A stretch of 64,000 nt of DNA from Veillonella agrestimuris (GTDB lineage: Bacteria > Bacillota > Negativicutes > Veillonellales > Veillonellaceae), in NCBI RefSeq assembly GCF_943193065.1, contig NZ_CALPCS010000008.1:1-64000 (forward strand). The letters are read 5' to 3'. Of the stretch, positions 55,300 through 64,000 are shown piece after piece. Both the position numbers and the translations under genes were made by a program. Each line of letters opens with the position of its first letter. Position 1 is the stretch's first letter. The notes under the pieces were generated by a model. The model searched no databases. It was not told where the DNA came from and saw only the letters and a program-made list of their open reading frames with translations.

Positions 55300-58200
55300 T
55301 ATGCTAGATCCTCCTTCACATCTTCAAAAGATACTGTCAATAATCGAGATACGCCTCGTTCTACCATCGTCACGCCTTGTAATACTTCAGCCGCTTCCAT
55401 CGTTTTTTTACGATGAGATACGACGATAAATTGCGTTTCTTTATTGACACGATTTAAATAGGAACTAAATCGTTCTACATTAGCTTCATCTAAGGCTGCA
55501 TCTACTTCGTCAAGTACGCAGAATGGAGCCGGACGATAATCCAAGAATGAGAACAATAAGGCAATAACTGTTAAGGCTCGTTCACCACCGGATAAGAGTG
55601 TCAATTGTTGACGTTTTTTCCCTGGCGGTTGAATATAGAAGTCGATACCACCTGTTAAAATATTATCCGGATCGGTGAGAACAATTTGAGCTGTACCACC
55701 GCCAAACAATTGACTAAAGACTTCTTGGAATCGATTACCCACCACTTCTAGGACATCATATAACTGGGTACTCATAGCCTTATCCATTTCTACGATAACG
55801 GCCTGTAATTGTTCCTTCGCCTTTTCTAAATCTTCTAATTGAGACCCCATAAAGTCATAACGACCTTTTGTTTCCTCATATTCTTCCACTGCATTTGGAT
55901 TGATTGGTCCCAACTCAGCAATTTCAGCCATTAAACGAGCTTGCTCCATTTTCCAATCGTTCACAGAACCAGTCAAATCAATTTGTTGCGCATCTTCTAA
56001 GGAATAACCAATAGTATGCAAGTCCTCCACAGCTCGTTCACAATCCATGCGATATTTCGTTAGCTTCCCTTCCCCTTCAACTAAGCGGGTTTGCACTAAT
56101 TTATAACGCTGATTCAACCGTCCTTGTTCTTCTAAAATGGACTCAATTTCTTGACGAGCACCAGCTGTTGATTGATAGGCTTCATCTCGGAGGGCACGAA
56201 TTTTCTCCGCCTCTTCTTGAATGGCAGCCAATCCCTTTTGACCCACTTCTATAACCTCTGGCAATGTAGTTTCCAATCGCTCTCGACTCGCTACTAACAA
56301 TGCTTGCAACGGTTCTAATCGCTCCAATAAGGTCTGGCGATTTTGTTCCCGCTGTTCTTGTTGAGTCTGTCGTTCTTTCAAGGTTCCTTGTAAACGTTCA
56401 CAGAGCAACCGAGAGGCAGTAAATAATTCATAAGCCTCTTGTTGTTTAGCTTGCAATGTACTCAATCGGCTCATCATAGACGATTGATCTCCAGAAGATT
56501 GAACACCCTCCTGCAGAGCTTGTAACTGTTCTTCATTAGACATTAAGGCTTGCTGTTCTTGATGTAATTCTACATCAATCGTCACGAGTCGTTCTTCATT
56601 GTCCCCTTTAACAGTCATTTTACGATGTAATTCATTATTGATATTTTGAATCTTCGTTTCGCTAGCAAGGAATAATAAGTTGGTATGTTGATACCCTTCC
56701 TCGAGAATAACTCGCTCTTTTTGAATCCCTTCTAAACGCAATTCTTCATCTTTAATAGTCCGCTCTAATTTAGCAGTCCGCTCTTCTACAGTGGCTAATT
56801 CTTGCTCCAAACGATTTGATTCTTCTCGACGACTTAAAATAGAGCTACTTTTGCGCTTACTCGTACCGCCTGTTAAAGAACCACCCGGTTGGAATTGTTC
56901 CCCCGTTAAGGTAACGATGCGCAATGATTGATTATATTTTTTTTGTAATCCAATGGCTTGCTCCATAGTTTCTACTACTAAGGTACGACCTAACAAATAT
57001 TGGAAGATATGGTTATAATCACTAGCAAAAGTAATACAATCCACAGCGCGCCCTATAACGCCAGCCTCTGAAATAGCTGGGGTGTCATAAGGTCGCCCTT
57101 TTACCGATTCTAATGGTAAAAATGTAACGCGCCCACCGCGGATCGATTTTAAATATTCAACCCCTTCAGAAGCAGCTTTTGCCGTAGTCGTTACAACATG
57201 GTTTACACTACCTCCAAGGGCTGTTTCAATGGCTACTGTAAAACGATCGTCTACACTAAACAAATCTCCTACAGCCCCTTTAATGGCATCACGCCAAGGG
57301 CCTTTGCCATTAAGTATATTTTTAGTGCCTTCTAAATAACCTTCATGCTGTTCCGCCCATTGTGATAAGAGCTCTAAACGGCCTTGTGCCTTTTGTGTAT
57401 CACTAGCAAGGCGATGCAATTCTTTACGAGCCTCTCGTAAGGACTGCATCGCATCTCGTTCATCCACCCCTAACTGAGTCCGTTTGGTACCTAATTCATT
57501 AAATTCTTTAGCAATCGTTTCATGCTCCTGTTGAGCTGTACTTAACTGAGCTTCTACATCCTTTATTTCTTGTAAAAGCTCTGCTATTTTATGATTTACA
57601 TCTACTTTTCGGCTTTCTAAATTGCGAGTATTCAATTTTGCCGTTTCAATAGATGTAATCAAGTCTAATTGCTTAGCTTGCAAAGATTGACGATCATGTT
57701 CTAAGGACTCCCAATTAGCTTGTTCTTCTGCTAATGCGTTCACCGCCATTTCGTAATTAGCTTCTAAGGTTTTGAACTTCTCTTCTTCCTCTTCTAATTG
57801 GCGACGTTCATCACCAATGAGGCGTTCCAAAATTTGAAGCTGTTGTTCTTCCCCTTTTTGAGTGGCCTCTAATTCACTGATACGCAACTCTGTATCATTC
57901 ACTTCACGTTGTGTCGTTTTCAATTGCTCTTCTAACAATGTCAATTGTCCACGAGCTCGTTCTTCCTCTCGTTGCTTCTCTGTAAATTCAGCTTCCCATG
58001 ATTTCAATTGATCCTGTTCTTTTTCGTTAGCCCCTTGCAACGTATGGCGACGGGCATCCAACGTCGACAATGCAGTCTGTAATTCAACTTCTTCGTCTCT
58101 CAAGGCAATTGTATCATTTTCAGCACGAGTCAATAGTCGATCAGCAGTCTTATAATTGTGAAAGCCTAAAGCCCCATCATATTCCCGTTTGATACGGCTC

Positions 58201-58853
58201 AATTCCATATATTGCTGCGTCGTTTCAGCTTTTTCTTTCAAAGGCCCCAATTGATCTTCAATAGTCGCCATAATATCGCGAACACGCTCCATGTTGCGAT
58301 CTGTACTAGCAATACGGCGCAATGCATCTTCTTTATTAATCTTAAAGCGAGAAATACCAGCTACATCCTCAAAAATGAGACGACGCTCTTCTGGTTTACT
58401 ATTCAAAATGGCATCGATACGATTCTGCCCAATGATAGCCATCGAATCTCGACCTAAGCCTGTATCGGCAAGAAGTAAATGGATATCTTTTAAACGGCAA
58501 GACCGCTTATTGATGAGAAATTCGCTTTCTCCCGTCCGGTAAATGCGACGAGTAATGGCTACTTCTTGCATATCAACATCAAATTGCCTATCCGAATTAT
58601 CAAAGACGAGGGTTACTTCCGCAGCGCTCATAGGCTTTCTTTTCTCTGTACCGGAAAAAATAATATCTTCCGCCCGTTGGCCCCTTAAATTGCGTACATT
58701 GGATTCCCCTAAAACCCATTTCATCGCATCTGTAATATTGCTTTTACCACTCCCGTTAGGTCCAATAACGGCAGTCATCCCTGGGGAGAATTTTACGATG
58801 GTCTTATCCGCAAAGGATTTAAATCCTTTTAATTCTAGCCGCAGTAATTGCAT
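55299..58853 (-). CDS. smc: Chromosome segregation protein SMC
   Basis: 1184-residue condensin ATPase. The N-terminal head has IGPNGSGKSNITDAMKWVLGE. Two long coiled-coil arms at about 170-500 and 670-1000 flank a hinge containing GAVGDLFSVDDRFTVAIETALGG. The C-terminal head has LLSGGERALTVIALLF and FCVLDEVDAALDEANV. I chose the ATG at 58853 (MQLLRLELKGFKSF), with GGAGG just upstream. The frame to 58889 would add an atypical N-terminus. Confidence 0.97.
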   Translation of the reverse strand: MQLLRLELKGFKSFADKTIVKFSPGMTAVIGPNGSGKSNITDAMKWVLGESNVRNLRGQRAEDIIFSGTEKRKPMSAAEVTLVFDNSDRQFDVDMQEVAITRRIYRTGESEFLINKRSCRLKDIHLLLADTGLGRDSMAIIGQNRIDAILNSKPEERRLIFEDVAGISRFKINKEDALRRIASTDRNMERVRDIMATIEDQLGPLKEKAETTQQYMELSRIKREYDGALGFHNYKTADRLLTRAENDTIALRDEEVELQTALSTLDARRHTLQGANEKEQDQLKSWEAEFTEKQREEERARGQLTLLEEQLKTTQREVNDTELRISELEATQKGEEQQLQILERLIGDERRQLEEEEEKFKTLEANYEMAVNALAEEQANWESLEHDRQSLQAKQLDLITSIETAKLNTRNLESRKVDVNHKIAELLQEIKDVEAQLSTAQQEHETIAKEFNELGTKRTQLGVDERDAMQSLREARKELHRLASDTQKAQGRLELLSQWAEQHEGYLEGTKNILNGKGPWRDAIKGAVGDLFSVDDRFTVAIETALGGSVNHVVTTTAKAASEGVEYLKSIRGGRVTFLPLESVKGRPYDTPAISEAGVIGRAVDCITFASDYNHIFQYLLGRTLVVETMEQAIGLQKKYNQSLRIVTLTGEQFQPGGSLTGGTSKRKSSSILSRREESNRLEQELATVEERTAKLERTIKDEELRLEGIQKERVILEEGYQHTNLLFLASETKIQNINNELHRKMTVKGDNEERLVTIDVELHQEQQALMSNEEQLQALQEGVQSSGDQSSMMSRLSTLQAKQQEAYELFTASRLLCERLQGTLKERQTQQEQREQNRQTLLERLEPLQALLVASRERLETTLPEVIEVGQKGLAAIQEEAEKIRALRDEAYQSTAGARQEIESILEEQGRLNQRYKLVQTRLVEGEGKLTKYRMDCERAVEDLHTIGYSLEDAQQIDLTGSVNDWKMEQARLMAEIAELGPINPNAVEEYEETKGRYDFMGSQLEDLEKAKEQLQAVIVEMDKAMSTQLYDVLEVVGNRFQEVFSQLFGGGTAQIVLTDPDNILTGGIDFYIQPPGKKRQQLTLLSGGERALTVIALLFSFLDYRPAPFCVLDEVDAALDEANVERFSSYLNRVNKETQFIVVSHRKKTMEAAEVLQGVTMVERGVSRLLTVSFEDVKEDLA

Positions 58854-58897
58854 GACTGCCTCCTTTCTTGCAAAACCTGAAAATATCACATCTCTTA

Positions 58898-59974
58898 TTA
58901 TAACATATATTGTATGCTATCAATGATGCATATAGGCCAATTATTATCATTGTTTTCACGCCATATAAAAGTCACATCTTTATAACGATCATCAAAATAT
59001 TTAACATTACAATTTTTCAAGCCTCGCACCTTCGATGTCATATGCCGAGGATATTCAATCACTATAGGTTGAATATAGTGATTACCGTACTTATGCAATA
59101 TCTTCTTATCGTCATACCAACTATCTAGATGATTCTGGAAACAAGATTCAATACGCTGTCTCCATTGTTCATTCATGACAAGTTCTCCCATAGCTGGTTC
59201 ATAAGGGCCGGCCAATAAACTATCACCACAATCAAGTTCATCTGTACTCTGTAAGCCCGTACGTATCACTTTAATATGATGGTCTTCAAACCATGTTTTT
59301 AAAAATGCACAGTAAGCAATACTTTCTTGTACAGATAAAGGCTTATATACACCTGATCTATATTGTTGAGCTAATTCCGTATGTTCAATCACTAATACGG
59401 GATAAATTCGTACAAAATCAGGTTGTAATTTAGCTATTTCTATAGCCGTTTCTAATATAGTATACCAAGAGTCACCTAATAAACCAGGTAAAATCTGCAA
59501 TCCTACAGTCATAGAGTGTTTTCTAAGCTGTTTCACAGCACGTCGAACATCATCACTGGTATGACCTCGCCTAGCCTTGTGGAGCACCACATCGTTCATA
59601 GACTGTACGCCTAGCTCTACAGTAGATACACCATAATCTTTCAATCGTTCTAACGCATCATCTCCCACAGCATCTGGCCTCGTAGAACAACGTATTCCAT
59701 CGATTACACCTCTTTGCAAGGCTTCATAAGCGGGCTGCAATAATTGCTCCTGTAAAGGAATAGAAATAGCGGAAAAAGAACCGCCATAGAAACAGACTTC
59801 CCAATATTTTTCTTTATCTTTCTGTGCAGTATACTCTTCTATAGTCTTAGCAATATAGCCTGATGTTAAATAATCTATACTTATTCGTTCTGTAATACGG
59901 GTCTGATTACAAAATGTACAGACATGAGGGCACCCTATATGAGGTATAAAAAAGGGAATCATACCGTATTTCAT
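58898..59974 (-). CDS. Radical SAM protein (Elp3/YhcC-like)
   Basis: 358-residue radical SAM enzyme. The 4Fe-4S/SAM site is CPHVCTFC (Cys-x3-Cys-x2-Cys) near residue 14, and GGSFSAI supplies the glycine-rich SAM contact. Sequence features such as GIRCSTRPDAVGDDALERL and VELGVQSMNDVVLHKARRGH match the Elp3-like N-terminal family. The usual acetyltransferase half of Elp3 is absent. The target, perhaps a tRNA or small molecule, is unknown. An AAAGGAG site precedes the ATG. Confidence 0.85.
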   Translation of the reverse strand: MKYGMIPFFIPHIGCPHVCTFCNQTRITERISIDYLTSGYIAKTIEEYTAQKDKEKYWEVCFYGGSFSAISIPLQEQLLQPAYEALQRGVIDGIRCSTRPDAVGDDALERLKDYGVSTVELGVQSMNDVVLHKARRGHTSDDVRRAVKQLRKHSMTVGLQILPGLLGDSWYTILETAIEIAKLQPDFVRIYPVLVIEHTELAQQYRSGVYKPLSVQESIAYCAFLKTWFEDHHIKVIRTGLQSTDELDCGDSLLAGPYEPAMGELVMNEQWRQRIESCFQNHLDSWYDDKKILHKYGNHYIQPIVIEYPRHMTSKVRGLKNCNVKYFDDRYKDVTFIWRENNDNNWPICIIDSIQYML

Positions 59975-60020
59975 TATTTAACTCCTTTCTTGTTGCTATA
60001 TTCAAAAGCCATACCTATAT

Positions 60021-60044
60021 AAAAAGCGCCTTTCGGCGCTTTTT
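60021..60044 (-). terminator. Terminator overlapping the rnc stop
   Basis: AAAAAGCGCC and GGCGCTTTTT pair around TTTC. The stem includes the last bases of the rnc gene, and TTTTTATATAGG follows on minus. It would partly insulate the fatty-acid/rnc block from the radical SAM/smc block. Confidence 0.92.
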
Positions 60045-60786
60045 ATTGAACAGCCATCAATGTTTCTAATGTTAATTGAGCTGCATGTTGTTCTGCAATT
60101 TTTTTACTTTTACCAAATCCAGATTCATATTCCACACCATCAATAGAAACAGACATGTGAAATGTTTTAGCGTGATCTGGGCCAGACTCGCTGATTAACT
60201 GATATACGATATGTTTATCCCCATCACGCTGTACAAATTCTTGTAATAATGTCTTATAATCTTTGCCGCGCTTCCCTTCTAATGCTTGTTTGATATAGAT
60301 ACGCAAGTGAGTTAATACAAAGTCTTTAACTGTTGCAAAATCAGTAGCAATATAAAGCGCACCAATTAATGATTCAAAAGTATCAGCGAGAATCGAAGTT
60401 CTATCGTAACCACCAGAAGCCCGTTCACCATGGCCTAATAGCAAGTAATCACCTAAATGTAATGTTCTACTAGCCGAAGCTAATGCATCTTCGCAAACAG
60501 TAGCGGCCTTAATCTTCGTCAAATTGCCTTCGGACATATCTGGATATTTCATAAATAGATATTCCCCAATGATTAAGTCTAACACGGCATCGCCGAGAAA
60601 TTCTAAGCGCTGGTTATGATGAATAGCTTGCGATTTATGTTCATTCGCATAAGAAGTATGGGTGAAAGCACAATCCAATATAGCAATATCTATAGCAGGT
60701 ATAGATAAACGACTAACAAGCTCATGAAGAGAATCTTCACGAGCTTGTGTCATTGTATGGTTCTTATGCGCTGTATACTGCTTCAT
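60043..60786 (-). CDS. rnc: Ribonuclease III
   Basis: 247-residue double-strand-specific endoribonuclease for rRNA and mRNA processing. The catalytic signature is QRLEFLGDAVLDLIIGEYLF, with later Asp and Glu ligands in ADTFESLIGALYI. The C-terminal dsRNA-binding domain spans about 175-245 (DYKTLLQEFVQRDGDK ... GKSKKIAEQHAAQLTLETL). The start overlaps the fabF stop by one base, so the two are coupled. Confidence 0.96.
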   Translation of the reverse strand: MKQYTAHKNHTMTQAREDSLHELVSRLSIPAIDIAILDCAFTHTSYANEHKSQAIHHNQRLEFLGDAVLDLIIGEYLFMKYPDMSEGNLTKIKAATVCEDALASASRTLHLGDYLLLGHGERASGGYDRTSILADTFESLIGALYIATDFATVKDFVLTHLRIYIKQALEGKRGKDYKTLLQEFVQRDGDKHIVYQLISESGPDHAKTFHMSVSIDGVEYESGFGKSKKIAEQHAAQLTLETLMAVQ

Positions 60787-62030
60787 TAGTCTTCATAACG
60801 GCGTACGCAAAGTGTACCGTTATGACCACCAAAACCGAAGGAGTTAGAAAGTGCACAGTTAACTTGTAAGTCACGAGCACCTTCACGAACGTAATCAAGA
60901 TCTAAACCTTCGTCAGGATTATCACAGTTAATTGTTGGATGGACTTTACCAGTGTCAATAGCCATTGCCATAACAATTGTTTCGATAGCACCAGCAGCAC
61001 CCAATAAATGGCCCGTCATAGATTTTGTAGAATTTACAGCGATATTTTTTGCATGGTCGCCGAATAACTCTTTAATAGCCAATGTTTCGTTTTTATCGTT
61101 TAAGCCAGTAGATGTACCATGTGCATTGATATAGTTTACATCCTTAGGATCAATACCTGCATCTTTAATAGCTAATTCCATACATTTACGAGCTTGTACG
61201 CCGCCTGGTGCTGGAGCTGTAATATGGTATGCGTCCCCGTTTGTACCGTAACCTACGACTTCAGCGTAAATATGAGCACCACGTTTTTTAGCGTGTTCTA
61301 ATTCTTCAAGAACTACGATACCAGCGCCTTCCCCCATAACGAAGCCATCACGATCTCTATCGAATGGACGAGATGCTTTTGTTGGCTCATCATTACGAGT
61401 AGACATAGCTTTCATAGCTGCGAAACCAGCTACTGCAGCTGGAGAAACAGCTGCTTCAGTACCACCAGCAAACATAATATCTGCATCGCCACGTTGGATG
61501 ATACGGAATGCGTCCCCAATAGCATTTGTACCAGAAGTACAAGCTGTTACATCTGTAATAACAGGGCCTTTTAAGCCAAGGCGAATTGATACGCGGGCAG
61601 AAGTCATATTTGCAATCATCATAGGTACCGCAAATGGACTTACACGGCCAGGACCTTTTTCAAATAAAGTTTCATATACTTCATGGATAGAATCAATACC
61701 GCCAATACCAGTACCTACGACAGTACCACAACGGTCTAAGTCTTCTTCATCAAGTGCTAATTTAGCATCATCTGCAGCAAGTACTGCAGCGCCAATAGCA
61801 AATTCTACGGAACGGTCCATACGGCGAGCTTCTTTCTTGTCTACACCGTATAACGTAATGTCAAAATCTTTTACTTCCCCTGCAATGCGTGTTGCATAAT
61901 CAGATGCATCAAAGCGAGTAATAGGACCAATACCAGATTGACCTGCTAATAACGCATTGTAGAAGTTTTCTTTACCGATACCAACTGGAGTAATAGCTCC
62001 TAAACCAGTAATTACCACACGTTTTTCCAA
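60786..62030 (-). CDS. fabF: 3-oxoacyl-ACP synthase II
   Basis: 414-residue condensing enzyme that extends acyl chains with malonyl-ACP. The catalytic triad is Cys164 (VTACTSGTNA), His304 (NAHGTSTGLND) and His341 (MTGHLLGAAGAIE). Other marks are SNSFGFGGHNG. The start codon is TTG, preceded by GAGGTGG, which fits the N-terminus of the family (MEKRVVITGLGAITPVG). It follows fabK directly. Confidence 0.97.
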   Translation of the reverse strand: MEKRVVITGLGAITPVGIGKENFYNALLAGQSGIGPITRFDASDYATRIAGEVKDFDITLYGVDKKEARRMDRSVEFAIGAAVLAADDAKLALDEEDLDRCGTVVGTGIGGIDSIHEVYETLFEKGPGRVSPFAVPMMIANMTSARVSIRLGLKGPVITDVTACTSGTNAIGDAFRIIQRGDADIMFAGGTEAAVSPAAVAGFAAMKAMSTRNDEPTKASRPFDRDRDGFVMGEGAGIVVLEELEHAKKRGAHIYAEVVGYGTNGDAYHITAPAPGGVQARKCMELAIKDAGIDPKDVNYINAHGTSTGLNDKNETLAIKELFGDHAKNIAVNSTKSMTGHLLGAAGAIETIVMAMAIDTGKVHPTINCDNPDEGLDLDYVREGARDLQVNCALSNSFGFGGHNGTLCVRRYED

Positions 62031-62065
62031 TTATTCCACCTCGTATAGGCTTAATGCCCCTTAAA

Positions 62066-63022
62066 TTAATCAATCTCTGCTACTTGTTGTTTAAGTTGTG
62101 CAAAAATATCTTTGACTGGCATAATCTTATCGACTTTTCTCATATTATTGCCAGAGAATACTAACCCAGTTTCTACATCCCCTTGTTGAGCTCTAGAAAG
62201 AGCGCGGATAATACAGAATTTATGGGAACAATGTTTCAAACAGTTATCACACACTGTAGGTGGTGGCACAGTACCATCAAGAACAGACTCAGCAAATTTA
62301 TTTTTAATTGCTTGGCCTGGAAGCCCTACTGGACTTTGAATCAATACGATGTCTTCTGGCTTTGTAGCTCGAACATACATCTTTTTCAATTCATCTGATG
62401 CATTACATTCATCGGATGCAGCAAAACGGCTACCCATTTGAACGCCACTAGCACCTAGTTTTAACATATCTACAATATCTTTGCCATCAAGAACACCACC
62501 AGCACCAATAACTGGAATGTTTTTCACAGCTGCTACGACTTCTGGTACAATCTCTCGGGCAGAACGATTTGTTCCCAAGTGACCACCAGCTTCGCTACCT
62601 TCTACAATAATCGCAGCGGCACCTAAACTTTCAGAAATGCGCGCTAATTTTGCAGACGATACAATAGGCACAATCGGTGTACCCGATTCTTTACCCATAG
62701 CAAACATATCTCTTGAGAAGCCGGCACCAGCTACTACAAGATCAATGCCTTCTTCGATGGCTGTTTTAACGAGACCTGCAAATTGCGTAGCCGCTACCAT
62801 CGCATTTATACCAATAATCCCCGTAGGTGATAATTTTCTAGCTAATTGTATTTCATATCGTAATTCATCAAAAGGCAACCCAGATGCCGCAATAAGGCCG
62901 ATACCACCTTCATTTGCAACGGCTGCTGCCAACCGAGCTGTCGACAATCTAATCGCCATACCACCTTGGATAATAGGTACTTTGGCCACTAGATTCCCAA
63001 TGCGAAGTTCAGGGAGCTTCAC
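62066..63022 (-). CDS. fabK: Enoyl-ACP reductase II (FabK)
   Basis: 318-residue FMN-dependent enoyl-ACP reductase of the nitronate-monooxygenase-like fold, which completes each elongation cycle. PIIQGGMAIRLSTARLAAAVANEGG is the opening, VEGSEAGGHLG and GAGGVLDGKDIVDMLKLGASGVQMGSRF give the FMN phosphate sites. A Cys-rich tail (CDNCLKHCSHKFC) is present. I chose the GTG start at 63022, 8 bases after AGGAGG, because the longer frame to 63076 adds 18 non-family residues. FabK-type cells are usually insensitive to triclosan. Confidence 0.95.
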   Translation of the reverse strand: MKLPELRIGNLVAKVPIIQGGMAIRLSTARLAAAVANEGGIGLIAASGLPFDELRYEIQLARKLSPTGIIGINAMVAATQFAGLVKTAIEEGIDLVVAGAGFSRDMFAMGKESGTPIVPIVSSAKLARISESLGAAAIIVEGSEAGGHLGTNRSAREIVPEVVAAVKNIPVIGAGGVLDGKDIVDMLKLGASGVQMGSRFAASDECNASDELKKMYVRATKPEDIVLIQSPVGLPGQAIKNKFAESVLDGTVPPPTVCDNCLKHCSHKFCIIRALSRAQQGDVETGLVFSGNNMRKVDKIMPVKDIFAQLKQQVAEID

Positions 63023-63099
63023 TATCAAATCCTCCTGTAAACAAAACCGGTCGGGAGACCACTCGGTCTCCCTCACGGCTGAATTGTCAGCTTTACAGC

Positions 63100-63330
63100 T
63101 TATTGAGCAGAATCAATATATTCTACTGTATCCTTAACGGTTTTGATTTTTTCTGCAACATCGTCAGGGATTTCAACATTGAATTCTTCTTCGAATGCCA
63201 TGATCAATTCAACGATATCTAAGGAGTCAGCACCTAAGTCGTCGATGAATGTAGAATCAATGGTAACTTCAGCTTCATCAACGCCTAATTGTTCCACAAC
63301 GATTGCTTTTACTTTATCGAAAGTATTCAT
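63100..63330 (-). CDS. acpP: Acyl carrier protein
   Basis: 76-residue acidic four-helix carrier for growing acyl chains. The phosphopantetheine site is Ser36 in [13 protein letters not shown] place the start at the ATG at 63330 ([11 protein letters not shown]), 9 bases after AAAGGAGG. The frame to 63351 includes that site and is wrong. It lies between fabG and fabK in transcription order. Confidence 0.97.
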   Translation of the reverse strand: MNTFDKVKAIVVEQLGVDEAEVTIDSTFIDDLGADSLDIVELIMAFEEEFNVEIPDDVAEKIKTVKDTVEYIDSAQ

Positions 63331-63381
63331 TAGTGGTTCACCTCCTTTCAAGTGGATTTTATATATAGTCTAATTTTGTAA

Positions 63382-64000
63382 TTACATTACCATGCCGCCA
63401 TCGACATTGATAACTTGGCCTGTAATGTAATTAGCAAAATCACTAGCAAGGAATGCAGTAACAGATGCTACTTCTTCTGCTTCAGCCATGCGGCCTAACG
63501 GAATTTGTTTAACCATTTCTTCTTTTACTTTTTCTGGTAATACATCTGTCATTTCTGTATTGATGAAACCTGGTGCTATTGCATTAACAGTAATACCGCG
63601 GCTTGCTAATTCTTTTGCACAAGATTTAGTGAAGCCAATCACACCAGCTTTAGAAGCAGCGTAGTTAGTTTGGCCTGCATTACCCATAACACCTACTACA
63701 GATGTCATGTTAATAATACGACCATAACGCTGTTTCATCATAATTTTGGAGACTGCTTTTGTTACCAAATACACCCCTTTAAGGTTAATATCGATAACAT
63801 CATCAAAGTCTTCATCTTTCATACGCATTAACAAACCATCGCGAGTAATGCCCGCATTATTAATGAGAATATCGATTTTACCGAATGTTTTATGTGCTTC
63901 TTCTACCATAGCTGCTACTTCTTCAGCATTAGCTACATTAGCTTTAACTTTGATAGCTTTGCGACCTAATGCTTCAATAGCATCTACCGTTTCTTGAGCT
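63382..64000 (-). CDS. fabG: 3-oxoacyl-ACP reductase, partial
   Basis: The 3' two-thirds of a short-chain dehydrogenase that reduces beta-ketoacyl-ACP with NADPH. Visible are INNAGITRDGLLMRM, the catalytic NMTSVVGVMGN and Tyr-x3-Lys in NYAASKAGV, IAPGFINTEMTD and the ending YITGQVINVDGGMVM. The frame stays open through 64000, so the N-terminal Rossmann motif lies beyond the window. It ends about 50 bases before acpP. Confidence 0.93.
   Translation of the reverse strand, partial: AQETVDAIEALGRKAIKVKANVANAEEVAAMVEEAHKTFGKIDILINNAGITRDGLLMRMKDEDFDDVIDINLKGVYLVTKAVSKIMMKQRYGRIINMTSVVGVMGNAGQTNYAASKAGVIGFTKSCAKELASRGITVNAIAPGFINTEMTDVLPEKVKEEMVKQIPLGRMAEAEEVASVTAFLASDFANYITGQVINVDGGMVM

Noticed and set aside
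62637..63137. 166-codon plus-strand frame opposite fabK
   Set aside because: It is a shadow of the FabK coding sequence with no start signal.
1..64000. tRNA, rRNA genes or intact mobile elements
   Set aside because: No cloverleaf, rRNA segment, intact transposase, integrase or phage gene was recognised in the window.

Overview
The window looks like chromosomal DNA from a diderm Firmicute of the Negativicutes, most likely Veillonella. The base composition is AT-rich. The proteins resemble low-GC Firmicutes (RpsO, PNPase, UvrABC, SMC/FtsY, FabK/FabF). Yet the window also holds a complete ADP-heptose pathway with two family-9 heptosyltransferases, which only an LPS-bearing outer membrane needs. 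Species is inferred from this combination and was not tested by a database search. Nearly all genes lie on the minus strand; only three real genes (a thioesterase, a TetR regulator and a MATE pump) are on plus.

Region by region. 1-4670 is an AT-rich, gene-poor accessory stretch with two lipoproteins, two small unknown proteins, one start-less open fragment and long gaps. 4674-7205 holds dut and pnp. 7289-8745 holds a broken remnant resembling an Abi_2 abortive-infection gene, rpsO with its own promoter and possible leader, and a class III Fic AMP-transferase. 8873-12600 is an ABC importer operon with two paralogous binding lipoproteins. 12663-21861 is a long operon-like run: nrdR, gmhA, hldE, hldD, gmhB, two heptosyltransferases, an exonuclease, an M18 aminopeptidase and a small unknown protein. 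22020-30241 holds pyruvate carboxylase, a second M18 peptidase, an Mrp-type Fe-S carrier ATPase, an aminotransferase and a TVP38 membrane protein.

30450-35591 holds a FlK-like thioesterase, ilvE, a FetAB-type transporter, ogt, an exported double-ABM protein and a YbaK/ProX-type deacylase. 35634-38338 is a decaying redox cluster (flavodoxin-type reductase, broken carboxymuconolactone-decarboxylase genes, cupin, TetR regulator). 38416-46944 holds a SemiSWEET transporter, a GNAT enzyme, an RlmD-type RNA methylase, two TerC paralogues, an iron-complex or corrinoid importer and a MATE pump. 47044-64000 is a dense housekeeping run, read in transcription order as fabG (cut by the window edge), acpP, fabK, fabF, rnc, a radical SAM gene, smc, ftsY, a small unknown gene, uvrB, uvrA and uvrC.

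Most of the window is ordinary core genome. I did not find a clearly new multi-gene system. The items most worth a second look are the defence/toxin-like pair around rpsO, the decaying CMD/cupin/flavodoxin cluster with an 11-bp duplication, the duplicated 3' end of the RlmD gene, the 19-bp repeats between gmhA and hldE, the doubled binding proteins of the ABC operon, and the unknown small proteins embedded in core operons. Several starts were moved to better ribosome-binding sites: ilvE, ogt, smc, acpP, fabK, mrp, cupin, TetR and the 3699-4112 lipoprotein.
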